Part shown: in pieces, positions 1-6,540 of the stretch
Position numbering within the stretch: the first letter of the stretch is position 1
Layout of the letters: the number at the start of each line of letters is the position of its first letter
NCBI GenBank assembly: GCA_038257655.1
Contig: JBBSJC010000400.1
Coordinates: 1-7,728, forward strand
Length of the DNA: 7,728 nt
Source of the DNA: DASUME01 sp038257655
GTDB lineage: Bacteria > Myxococcota_A > Polyangia > Polyangiales > DASUME01
Reading direction: 5' to 3'
Translations under genes and position numbers: made by a program
The notes under the pieces: generated by a model
Databases searched by the model: none
What the model was told of the DNA's origin: nothing
What the model saw: only the letters and a program-made list of their open reading frames with translations

Positions 1-1
1 C

Positions 2-823
2 GACAACCACCTCGATTGGTACGGCGCCGAGCTCGTGCAAGGCAGCGCCCTCGATGGAACACGCCCTGAGGGTTCCCCGCTCGACTGGACGACCAACGAG
101 TGGCCCTCGTCGTGGGGTCCCGTCGCCACCATCGAAGAGAATGGTTATGGCCTTGACCCCATGAACGAGTTTGGCATGCACTACTGGAAGCTCGACGTCG
201 ACATGGATTGTTCGCGTGCCGTGCCGGATGCCGCAGGCAACCTCTGGTTTGAGCTCAAATCCTTCATCTCCAATGGCCCGGGCTGGGAGGGCAACGTGCG
301 ACAAAACGGCGCACCTTACCTTTCCAACAATCACTTCGCGCAGTGCGGTAAAGCCAACATTTTTCGACGCGGCCAAGACCAGGCGCTCATCCGAAACTTT
401 CCGCTGTATGAAGCGGGTACCAGCCTGAGTTGCGCGGGCGGTGCGCTCATCATCGAGCTCGCCGAGTACGGTCAGTACGTGGCAAGCGTGACGGATCCTG
501 AGGCCGTCGCCTACTTCCTTGCGAAGTCCGAAGAGACCTTTGAGCACACCTATGATCTCTACAACAACTCCTACACGCGCACCGTCACACGCGAGCTCCC
601 TTTTCAGGTCGTCGTGGCCGACGACGAGCAGAGCATGAAGGTGAGTGACTTCCGCAGGTACAGCGACGGAAGCTTCTTCACCTCAGGGCCGCCCGGTACC
701 AGTCTTGAATGGAGTGGCAACTCCTTGACCCTAAGCGTGCGCAGCGTAAAGGCCCTGGGCAGTCACGTGGTCGTGTACTACGACGTGGGAACCTATACTT
801 TTGCAGACTGTCGGGCGCTCTGA
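2..823 (+). CDS. C-terminal part of an unrecognised Trp-rich, probably exported protein (5' partial)
   Basis: The frame is open from the first full codon of the window, so the gene starts upstream. A GTG at 35 is the first possible start inside the window, but the codons before it (DNHLDWYGAEL) read as normal protein. The visible 273 residues hold seven Trp in the first 95 (in contexts such as DWYG, NEWPSSWGP, MHYWKLD and PGWEGN) and many aromatic and beta-prone segments. Four Cys lie at visible residues 70, 115, 144 and 270, enough for two disulfides, which fits an exported protein. No membrane segment is seen in the visible part. The composition recalls beta-sandwich domains of secreted carbohydrate-active enzymes or their binding modules, but I recognise no family motif and this is a guess. 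The stop is TGA at 821-823. The next gene on the same strand starts 264 bases downstream. Confidence 0.75.
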   Translation, partial: DNHLDWYGAELVQGSALDGTRPEGSPLDWTTNEWPSSWGPVATIEENGYGLDPMNEFGMHYWKLDVDMDCSRAVPDAAGNLWFELKSFISNGPGWEGNVRQNGAPYLSNNHFAQCGKANIFRRGQDQALIRNFPLYEAGTSLSCAGGALIIELAEYGQYVASVTDPEAVAYFLAKSEETFEHTYDLYNNSYTRTVTRELPFQVVVADDEQSMKVSDFRRYSDGSFFTSGPPGTSLEWSGNSLTLSVRSVKALGSHVVVYYDVGTYTFADCRAL

Positions 824-830
824 GCGGCGA

Positions 831-855
831 GGCGTCTACAGGCGCGCGGGACGCC
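831..855 (+). terminator. Weak hairpin just after the first gene
   Basis: GGCGTC (831-836) and GACGCC (850-855) form a 6-bp stem with a 13-base loop, beginning eight bases after the stop at 821-823. No T run follows, so it is not a canonical intrinsic terminator. It could be chance in GC-rich DNA or a 3'-end stabilising hairpin. The rest of 856-1087 holds no gene or site that I can support. Confidence 0.2.
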
Positions 856-1087
856 CTGGCTGCACGGTGCACGTCGACGAGTTCCCCAATGCGTACTGCG
901 TGCCCCCCGGAGTCTTCTGGCTAAGGCCCGGTTGCTCAGCACAACGGCGGCATGGCGGGGTTCGAACGGAGCTCGCCGCATTCTAAGCTACGGCTCTCGA
1001 CTGCAGCCCTGCGGCACATCGCAGAATCAGGTCAGACCAGGCACAGGTACTGCTCGCGCCGTGGCGCACGCTGCGGTAGAAGGCTGC

Positions 1088-1633
1088 ATGCCGAGCTCAT
1101 CGTGGTTCAAACAAGCGGTTTCGCTGCCCATGGTCGCCCTGTTGAGCCTGGGTGCATGCTCCAAGGAAGAACGATCCGCGGAGCCAGCGGCACCCGTCGC
1201 CGAAGCGCCCGCGCTGCCCGTGCCTACCGCGGAGCCCAGCAAAGCGAGCGCGACCAAGCCCGAGCCCGAGTCGGTGGGCCGAGGCATGGCCGACCTAACG
1301 TTAACCGGAGCCATTACGCAGCAGCTGAAAGGGCAGGTCGTGGTGTGCGGCTCTACCTTTCTAGAGGGTCGCAATCAGGGCGGGTCCTGGGCCATCCGCG
1401 GCGACGACCTCGACTTTACGATCATGGCGCTGGGCGATGTCGATTTCGATGCGCCCACGGTGATCTTGAACGTCAAGCAACCCAATCGCGTGCAGTACGT
1501 CCTCAACCGAAAGGCGGGCAACGTGAGCGTCGCCAGGGATCGTACCCTTGCGAAAATCGACACTGATCTGCGGGAGATAGTGGGAACCGGCAAGGTGCAC
1601 GTGAAGGGCACCATGACGTGCCCACCCAAGTGA
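1088..1633 (+). CDS. Small outer-membrane-type lipoprotein with a Pro/Ala-rich tether
   Basis: This 181-residue protein has a lipoprotein signal peptide. Lys8 is followed by a hydrophobic stretch (about 10-22), then the lipobox LGAC at 21-24, so Cys24 is the predicted lipidation site. Ser at the next position argues against inner-membrane retention. Residues 25-65 are a low-complexity tether rich in Ala, Pro and Glu. From about 68 to 181 there is a small, probably beta-rich domain, with Cys87 (VVVCGS) and Cys178 (MTCPPK) likely to form one disulfide. I do not recognise the domain. The ATG at 1088 is chosen because it places the signal peptide at the N-terminus and has AGAAGG at 1078-1083, four bases upstream. 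The frame stays open back to 932, but the added residues do not look like protein. The gene is convergent with the kinase operon. Confidence 0.85.
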   Translation: MPSSSWFKQAVSLPMVALLSLGACSKEERSAEPAAPVAEAPALPVPTAEPSKASATKPEPESVGRGMADLTLTGAITQQLKGQVVVCGSTFLEGRNQGGSWAIRGDDLDFTIMALGDVDFDAPTVILNVKQPNRVQYVLNRKAGNVSVARDRTLAKIDTDLREIVGTGKVHVKGTMTCPPK

Positions 1634-1662
1634 ATGTGGCTAGTAAACACCGCGAAGATGGA

Positions 1663-1696
1663 CCCGCAGCCCCGAAACGCGCTGCGGGGCGCCCCG
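1663..1696. terminator. GC-rich hairpin between convergent genes
   Basis: CCCGCAGC (1663-1670) and GCTGCGGG (1681-1688) are perfect 8-bp inverted arms with a 10-base loop. An overlapping 12-bp palindrome, CGGGGCGCCCCG, lies at 1685-1696. The position between the stops at 1633 (plus) and 1770 (minus) suits a shared transcription end. Neither strand has a T run after the stem, so this would be a non-canonical or Rho-assisted terminator, or only an RNA-end hairpin. Confidence 0.35.
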
Positions 1697-1769
1697 ATCC
1701 GGGCGTTCACGTGGGAGCAGGGTCCGCAAGCGCTGCGCGAGCTCCGAGTGCACGTCGGTTTGCTCTAGG

Positions 1770-3809
1770 CTACTCGGGCTTTCCGCTTTTCCACGAGCGC
1801 AGCGCATTGGCGAGCTTGGGGAAGCGTTGTTCGACGCCGAGTCGCCGCAACAGGCGCGTCAGCCACCGCGTGAAGGGATTCACCTTGCGCTTCGAGCCCA
1901 CGAATCGCCCGAGCACCGCAGAGCGCGCCGAGGCGTCGACGCCATACTCGGAGTAGAGGTGCACGAGCTCCGCGACCAAGTCCGAAATGCCCGTCGTGTT
2001 CACGTCCCAGGCTTGGCAGTACGAATCGGGCTTGTTGCGGATCATGGCTTTACCGATGATGCGCATGATCTGCTGATCGATCAGGTCGCCGTTGCCATCG
2101 AGATAGTGTTTGTAGGAAAAAAAACGGTCGGCTGGAGCGAGCACGGGTTGATCGCCGTCTTTCTTCGGCGCCCGCAACGAGTGGATCACCTCGTACTCAT
2201 GCTCGATGTACGCCTCAACGGTGTTCTGCTCATCGTCTTTCTCGTACTCTATAAAGTTGTGAAACGCATCGTAGAGGGTCTTGGGATTGCCGTACGCGCC
2301 CGACACCAAGTAGTAGAACATCGCGCCGAGCGAGTAGATGTCGGCCGGGCGATCGACGCTTTTGATGATCTTGGCCCGCACGTTCGACTCGCTCGGCTCC
2401 TTGAAGGGAGTCGCCAAGAAGAGCTTCTTCTTCGTGCGATCGGCGCCCGCCACAGGATAGCGCTCGTCACGGTTGAAGATCTGAAACGTGTCGTTCTGCG
2501 TCAGGTACATGTAGAAGTCTTCGAAGTAGTCGACCTCGAGCGATCCTTGCTCCACGTTGACGAGCAACTCGAACGCGTTGGTCTCTTGCTCCGGTGATTG
2601 AAAAAACAACGTTCCCGGCACGCCGCCGTAGCGCGTCATCGAGAGGTCGATGGAGTCTTCGTGCACCTTACCCACGTTGAGGTCGGCCACGCGCACGTCG
2701 AGCGTGGCGCCCTGCAGACGCGGGTTGGGAAGGCGCAGGAGCACGTTGGCGGGCTTGAGATCGCGGTGCACGATGTTGCGCTCGAGGTGCGCGAACTCGA
2801 TCGCAGAGGCTACGGGCAGCATGTACTCGAGCACGCGAAACAACCGTTCGCGCATCGGATAGGCTAGCAAGTCGTCGCGCATCCCTCGATTGCGCGAGCC
2901 CTTGAGACGCTCCTCGAGCGACATCTCGCACAGCTCGAGAATCATGAAGTCGTTTTCGACTTTGTCGCGGATGGCGGGCGGAATGAACTCGGGATTGTCG
3001 GACTCACCCGAGGCGTGCAACGTGATGATGTTTGGGTGTCCTTGCACTCGCTCGAGCAATTCTTTTTCGAGCTGGAACCGGAAGACATCCTGCTCCGAAA
3101 CGCCTTTTTGCAGGATCTTGATCGCAACGTTGCGACGGAAGGCCGTCTTGGACTCGAGCCACCGCTCTTCGCCGAGGTAGGCCTTGGCGAATCGACCGGA
3201 GCCGAGCTCGGTGGGCTGACCGTTGGCATCGAGCACGAATGCATAAGCGCGCGAGCGCACCACGTGCGAGCCCTGCACGGCGCGCTGTGTCGACGGAGCG
3301 GTGGACGATGCGGGCGGCGGAGGGCGTGAGCTCGCGCTGCGGGTGGAAGACGTTGGGTTCGACACGAGAGGCGTCGGCGAAGAAGGCGGCGACGAGGCGG
3401 CGAGGGGCACGCTCGCGCTCGGAGCAGGCGTAGACGACGACACGAAAGCGGGCGGCTCAAGCGATGCGGAGGACGGATCGCTGCGCGGCGCAGCCGAGGC
3501 CGTGATGGGTGCCGGTTTCGCAGCTGACGGCAACGACGCGCGAGGTGAGCGTGGGGCCGGCGCCGGGGCGCTTGCGCGCAGCGGTGGTGCGGCCGCTGAG
3601 GGCGCACTGGGAGCCGAAGCAGGAGCGGCAGCCGAAGCGGCAGCCGACGCGGGAGCTTTGCTGGGCGCCGCCTGAGCGTTGCTGACGAGCGCGCGCGCCT
3701 GCTGCACTGCGTTGGTCAGTGTGCCGGTGAGAAACGTGTCGGTCGTCTCGGTGATCAGCACGCCCTCTCCGCCTGTGCCGGCGCCGGGCGGGGTGGTTCC
3801 GTCATTCAA
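1770..3809 (-). CDS. Divergent Ser/Thr protein kinase with DLN in place of DFG and a large C-lobe insertion
   Basis: This is a predicted cytoplasmic protein kinase of 679 residues. Residues 1-46 are a short N-terminal segment and about 47-178 an Ala/Pro/Ser-rich, surely disordered linker. The kinase domain runs from about 188 to 615. It has the glycine loop LGSGRFAKA at 202-210, VAIK with Lys231, HRDLKPAN at 348-355 (catalytic Asp350, Asn355), and GTLFFQSPEQ at 399-408. DFG is replaced by DLN at 376-378; the metal-binding Asp is kept. Between the SPE Glu407 and Asp490 of helix F (ADIYSLG) there are 82 residues where about 12 are usual. The C-terminus (about 638-677) is basic and Trp/Leu-rich, perhaps an amphipathic helix. 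There is no membrane segment. The start is TTG at 3809: AGGAGG lies six bases upstream and the codon overlaps the previous gene's TGA as TTGA, which indicates translational coupling. The frame is open to 3935, but that would overlap the upstream kinase. The catalytic residues suggest activity; the substrate is unknown. Confidence 0.93.
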   Translation of the reverse strand: MNDGTTPPGAGTGGEGVLITETTDTFLTGTLTNAVQQARALVSNAQAAPSKAPASAAASAAAPASAPSAPSAAAPPLRASAPAPAPRSPRASLPSAAKPAPITASAAPRSDPSSASLEPPAFVSSSTPAPSASVPLAASSPPSSPTPLVSNPTSSTRSASSRPPPPASSTAPSTQRAVQGSHVVRSRAYAFVLDANGQPTELGSGRFAKAYLGEERWLESKTAFRRNVAIKILQKGVSEQDVFRFQLEKELLERVQGHPNIITLHASGESDNPEFIPPAIRDKVENDFMILELCEMSLEERLKGSRNRGMRDDLLAYPMRERLFRVLEYMLPVASAIEFAHLERNIVHRDLKPANVLLRLPNPRLQGATLDVRVADLNVGKVHEDSIDLSMTRYGGVPGTLFFQSPEQETNAFELLVNVEQGSLEVDYFEDFYMYLTQNDTFQIFNRDERYPVAGADRTKKKLFLATPFKEPSESNVRAKIIKSVDRPADIYSLGAMFYYLVSGAYGNPKTLYDAFHNFIEYEKDDEQNTVEAYIEHEYEVIHSLRAPKKDGDQPVLAPADRFFSYKHYLDGNGDLIDQQIMRIIGKAMIRNKPDSYCQAWDVNTTGISDLVAELVHLYSEYGVDASARSAVLGRFVGSKRKVNPFTRWLTRLLRRLGVEQRFPKLANALRSWKSGKPE

Positions 3810-5368
3810 GGATGGCCTCCTAGGCGCGCCGCGGGAGTGCCGCGGAACAGAAGCAAGAGCTCGCGTCCCGGCCCCAGGTCGAGGAGAACTGCGCCCGCCT
3901 GTGCCGAGCGGACGGCCAGCGTCACGCCCTCCCACGAAAGCTGTTGTTCGTCATCGACCGATTTCGCGAAGAGACAGTGCACGCCATCGAGGCGTCTTCG
4001 GTCCGGCGCGACGAGATCGAGCTGCGCGTCGTCTTCGACGTCGACAGCGCCTGTCGGGCGTGCACCCGTTCTCGCGACGAAGCAGTTCAGACCCCTAATG
4101 TTGATGCGAGGCAGAGGGCCTCGCGAAGGCATCAGTGTCACCCGGATGCGGGCCTTGGAAGGCCATGGCGTCGCACCGCCGTCGAGGTCGACCTGCTCCA
4201 CACCCGCGAGATCGACCAGCATGAGCGGACGTCCGAGCAGGGTGCTCTCCACGGCGCGCGCGCAGTCGATGACGTGCGTTTTGACGGAATGAATGCCAGT
4301 TTCGTGGCCTTGCACTTCCGCAGGGGGCGCCCTCGACTTCACGCTTGGCGCGGGAGCTGTCGCGCCTTCGGCTGGTTCGGCCGACACCAAGAGGGACGAC
4401 GTGACGCTCGGGCCGTTGTCTTCCCAGCCCGCCGAATCGTCGAGCGCAGCATGGGTGCCGGTGCGCGGACCGCCCGCCGCCGCGATACCGACGGCTTCGC
4501 GCAGGGCAAAGGCGAAAGCGTCTGCGGACTCGTAGCGAGCTACCGGGTTCACGCGACACGCCGTACGGATGACGTCCGCGAGCTTCTGTGGCAGTCCGAA
4601 CTCGGCTACCTTGCGTGCGAGGTGGGCCTCGCAATCGAGGCGCTCGCGGGCCTCCGTTTGCTCGTCCACGGCGAACACCCGTTTTCCGGCTAGCACGAAC
4701 GCAGTGACGAGTCCGAGCGCGAACAAGTCGGCAGCCGGCGTCACGGCCTCGCCGAGCAGCTGCTCCGGTGCGGCCCACCCCGGCGAGTAGAGGCGCATCG
4801 ACGTTCCGTTCGGCAAAGCGGTCGCTCCCGGGTAGACGTAGCGCGTGGGCGTCTTGGCGATGCCGAAGTCCCCCAGCTTGGTGAGCCTGCGTTCGCCCAA
4901 AAGGCTGAGGAAGATGTTCGAGGGCTTGATGTCGCGGTGCACGATGCCGTGCGCGTGCGCCTCGCTGAGCGCCTCTGCCACTGGCTCCAGGAGCTCGAGC
5001 GCTTCACGCGGCTCACGCGGCCCTCGGCGACGCACGTAAGACGCCAGCGTCCCGCCCTCGAGGAGCTCCGACACCTGAAACGGCGCGGCGCTCTCGTCCT
5101 CGAGCTGCCCGAAGTCGTAAATGCGGAGTGTGTTGGGGTGGGTGAGCTGCGACAGCGCGAACGCCTCTTGCACGAAGTGCTCGCAAGATGCGCGGCGCAG
5201 AAGCGGATGGTCCGAGCTCTGATGGAAGATCTTGATGCAGACGGGCCGTCGCAGCCGAACGTCGTGTCCGCGATACACCATACCCATACCGCCTCGGGCG
5301 ATCGGTTTGTCGACGCGATATCTCCCAAGTAGAACTTGTCCGACTACTCCGAGCGCGTCAGCTGGCAA
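3806..5368 (-). CDS. Canonical Ser/Thr protein kinase with an unrecognised C-terminal domain
   Basis: With the start chosen here the protein has 520 residues. The kinase domain spans about 16-292. It has the glycine loop IARGGMGMV (23-31), VCIK with Lys46, helix-C Glu68, HRDIKPSN (144-151, catalytic Asp146), DFG at 167-169, WAAPEQ (198-203), Asp214 in the helix-F motif DLFALG, and the conserved Arg278. All residues needed for activity are present. Residues 293-360 are a flexible linker. About 361-510 is a beta-rich region, with runs such as RPLMLVDLAGVEQVDLDG and AVLLDLGPGRELLLLF, that I do not recognise; it may be a sensor or partner-binding domain. There is no membrane segment. The start is uncertain. 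TTG at 5368 has GGAG five bases before it. GTG at 5413, GTG at 5422, TTG at 5431 and TTG at 5509 are also in frame, but lack a good ribosome site, and the residues from 5509 come from a DNA repeat. It is the first gene of a two-kinase operon and overlaps the second by four bases. Confidence 0.93.
   Translation of the reverse strand: MPADALGVVGQVLLGRYRVDKPIARGGMGMVYRGHDVRLRRPVCIKIFHQSSDHPLLRRASCEHFVQEAFALSQLTHPNTLRIYDFGQLEDESAAPFQVSELLEGGTLASYVRRRGPREPREALELLEPVAEALSEAHAHGIVHRDIKPSNIFLSLLGERRLTKLGDFGIAKTPTRYVYPGATALPNGTSMRLYSPGWAAPEQLLGEAVTPAADLFALGLVTAFVLAGKRVFAVDEQTEARERLDCEAHLARKVAEFGLPQKLADVIRTACRVNPVARYESADAFAFALREAVGIAAAGGPRTGTHAALDDSAGWEDNGPSVTSSLLVSAEPAEGATAPAPSVKSRAPPAEVQGHETGIHSVKTHVIDCARAVESTLLGRPLMLVDLAGVEQVDLDGGATPWPSKARIRVTLMPSRGPLPRINIRGLNCFVARTGARPTGAVDVEDDAQLDLVAPDRRRLDGVHCLFAKSVDDEQQLSWEGVTLAVRSAQAGAVLLDLGPGRELLLLFRGTPAARLGGHP
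3816..3821 (-). promoter_or_regulatory. Ribosome binding site that decides the TTG start of the second kinase
   Basis: AGGAGG on the minus strand, six bases before the TTG at 3809-3807 and inside the last codons of the upstream kinase. An ATG six bases from the TGA region is in the wrong frame, so the TTG is the only in-frame start at a normal distance from this site. Confidence 0.8.
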
Positions 5369-5402
5369 GGGATCTCCGGAAGCCGTGGGTACTCTGTAGT
5401 TA

Positions 5403-5431
5403 ATGTCGAACACCCTGCGCACGCGTGTCAA
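5403..5431 (-). promoter_or_regulatory. Possible promoter for the kinase operon
   Basis: The minus strand has a perfect -35 hexamer TTGACA at 5431-5426. The best -10 at normal spacing is poor: GACATT at 5407-5402, 18 bases away, matches TATAAT at three positions. If it is real, transcription would start near 5395 and the first usable start codon would be the TTG at 5368, which supports that choice. A tandem repeat lies directly upstream. Confidence 0.3.
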
Positions 5432-5440
5432 GCATCGCCC

Positions 5441-5488
5441 GGCTGCGCGGAGCGTCGCTGCGCGGGCTGCGCGGAGTGTCGCTGCGCG
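5441..5488. repeat. 24-bp tandem repeat, two copies
   Basis: Two adjacent 24-base units (5441-5464 and 5465-5488), each beginning GGCTGCGCGGAG, differ at one base (C against T after GGAG). They sit 10 bases upstream of the TTGACA hexamer on the minus strand. In the long frame of the kinase they would encode the repeated peptide AATLRAA. They could be an operator-like duplication or simple slippage in GC-rich DNA. Confidence 0.7.
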
Positions 5489-5621
5489 GGGTGCACGTGC
5501 GGCAAGCAAAGGGAAAGTGCGTCCGCTACGTCGGCTCGCCTACATGCGCGCCGATGCGCTTTTCGAGGCCTGGTGCTACGAGCCAGCTTGGCGGCAGCAT
5601 GCGACACCAGCACGCAGCCCC

Positions 5622-5790
5622 ACGGAGACTTTGACAACCACCCCGGGTCCCGGCCTGCAGTCACGGCGCCGAAGCGGTCGCGCTCTATGCTCAACCAAGG
5701 CCATTGGAGCCGGCGTCAAACACTTCATCGCCAAGCCTTACACGGCCGAAGCCCTGCTGAGCACACTGGGCAAAGCCCTCGGCAAGCCGG
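5622..5790 (+). pseudogene. Remnant of a response-regulator receiver domain
   Basis: Two pieces in different frames match the two ends of a receiver (REC) domain of the type found at the C-terminus of hybrid histidine kinases. Piece A, 5644-5694, reads RVPACSHGAEAVALYAQ, like the beta-2 to alpha-2 part (typically G-Y-R-V, then D/N-G-x-E-A-x-x-L). Piece B, 5697-5786, in another frame, includes KAIGAGVKHFIAKPYTAEAL and LGKALG: the beta-5 strand, the conserved Lys-Pro pair and helix alpha-5. The central part with the phosphoacceptor Asp, roughly 50-60 codons, is missing, and so is the kinase part upstream. TETL at 5622-5633 might be a trace of the usual domain start (TETxLVVDDE), but that is weak. 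The piece B match is good; calling the whole a decayed gene is inference. Confidence 0.6.
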
Positions 5791-5876
5791 ACGAGCGACC
5801 ACGCGATACAAATCGCAAGGATCTGGCTATTGGCGACCGTGACTTGCCGGCGTGCAACCCTAAGGAGGAGGCCTCG

Positions 5877-6266
5877 CTATTTGGCGGGTGCCGGCGACTC
5901 CTGCAGAAGCCTGAGCTGACGTTCGTAGAATGCCGCGATCTTCTCCGCGTCGCGCGCTAGCATGTCATCGTGGTTGGCCATGGCGTCGAAATTCGCCGCG
6001 ATCTTGTTGTTCTCCGGCATCTTACGGCCCTTGCTGTCGCGCGCATCGCGATAGCGCCGGGCCGTGGCGCGGTTCTGCTCAGCCTCTTGACGGTACTGGT
6101 TCGCCTTGCTCTTGAAGATGCGAATCTTCGCCTCGAGCTCCTCCGCGGTCGCGGGCATCTGCTCGTCTGCTTTGGAGTAGGAGGGGGCGGCCAGGCTGGC
6201 CACTCCCAGGAGGCCCACGAGCGCTGCGGAGATTAGCATCTGTCGGAGCATTAACTTCGCCTGCAT
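5877..6266 (-). CDS. Small exported helical protein of unknown function
   Basis: This 129-residue protein has a Sec-type signal peptide: Lys4 and Arg8, a hydrophobic core at about 10-26, and a likely cleavage after SKA at 31-33. The mature part is almost all helix and rich in Lys, Arg, Glu and Ala. One helix covers about 38-76 and another about 86-122, joined by a polar turn (DSKGRKMPENN), so a helical hairpin or coiled coil is likely. There is no Cys and no second membrane segment; the expected place is the periplasm. I do not recognise the family. The ATG at 6266 is well supported by AAGGAG at 6280-6275, eight bases upstream. The gene stands alone, in the same direction as the kinases but about 500 bases before them. 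Confidence 0.88.
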   Translation of the reverse strand: MQAKLMLRQMLISAALVGLLGVASLAAPSYSKADEQMPATAEELEAKIRIFKSKANQYRQEAEQNRATARRYRDARDSKGRKMPENNKIAANFDAMANHDDMLARDAEKIAAFYERQLRLLQESPAPAK

Positions 6267-6274
6267 TGTTCCGT

Positions 6275-6280
6275 CTCCTT
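6275..6280 (-). promoter_or_regulatory. Ribosome binding site of the small exported protein
   Basis: AAGGAG on the minus strand, eight bases before the ATG at 6266. It is the clearest ribosome site of this half of the window and fixes that start. Confidence 0.8.
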
Positions 6281-6508
6281 CGAGTTGTGTCGTGCTGGGT
6301 CGAACGTCGAAAGTCTCGCGCGAGGGGGCGTCCGATGCCGACGACCGTTGCTGGTCTAGCTCAGATTCCGATCCGTTCTGTTTCGGGCACGTATATTCGG
6401 CAAGTCCTCAGCCTATCCCCACGGGTGGTCGGTCCAGCACACGAGCCTGTTGTCCGGTGCACCCAGTCGAGGGAACGTTGCGTCAGCCGATGAGCGCGCG
6501 CGCCTTCT

Positions 6509-6540
6509 GGGGGAAAACGACGACGGGGGAAAACGACGAC
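6509..6540. repeat. Tandem 16-bp repeat GGGGGAAAACGACGAC, with a third partial copy
   Basis: Two exact adjacent copies of GGGGGAAAACGACGAC (6509-6524 and 6525-6540). The first ten bases, GGGGGAAAAC, occur a third time at 6577-6586 inside the loop of the neighbouring inverted repeat. The last seven bases of the second copy (6534-6540) are also the beginning of the left arm of that inverted repeat. Confidence 0.9.

Larger units (their letters stand above)
5369..5876. other. Gene-poor stretch between the kinase operon and the small exported protein
   Basis: About 500 bases without an intact gene if the kinase starts at 5368. It holds the candidate promoter, the 24-bp tandem repeat and a broken receiver-domain remnant on the plus strand. 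A long plus-strand frame (5403-5960) crosses it, but it is an artefact of high GC: it runs through the repeat and overlaps the 3' end of the gene on the other strand. I see no RNA gene or canonical terminator for the minus-strand gene that ends at 5877. Confidence 0.6.

Noticed and set aside
957..967. GGGGTTCGAAC resembling the T-arm of a tRNA
   Set aside because: The five bases on each side of TTCGAAC do not pair, and no acceptor, D or anticodon stems could be placed on either strand.
932..1087. Extended N-terminus of the lipoprotein gene back to 932
   Set aside because: It would bury the signal peptide and lipobox some 50 residues inside the protein; ATG 1088 with AGAAGG upstream fits far better.
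1827..2597. Plus-strand open frame of 256 codons inside the second kinase
   Set aside because: It lies opposite codons for the kinase catalytic motifs, which are unmistakable on the minus strand. The frame is kept open by the third-position GC bias of that gene.
2942..3607. Minus-strand frame of 221 codons rich in Arg, Pro and His
   Set aside because: It is a shifted frame of the Ala/Pro/Ser linker and N-lobe of the second kinase, with no independent start signal.
4095..4778. Minus-strand frame of 227 codons in another frame of the first kinase
   Set aside because: Its composition is dominated by Arg and Gly, as expected for a shifted frame of a GC-rich gene, and the kinase frame is continuous here.
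5403..5960. Plus-strand frame of 185 codons taken as an intact response-regulator gene
   Set aside because: Only about 30 codons match a receiver domain. The rest runs through the 24-bp repeat, lacks the phosphoacceptor region and overlaps the end of the well-supported minus-strand gene at 5877. It is better read as a pseudogene remnant.
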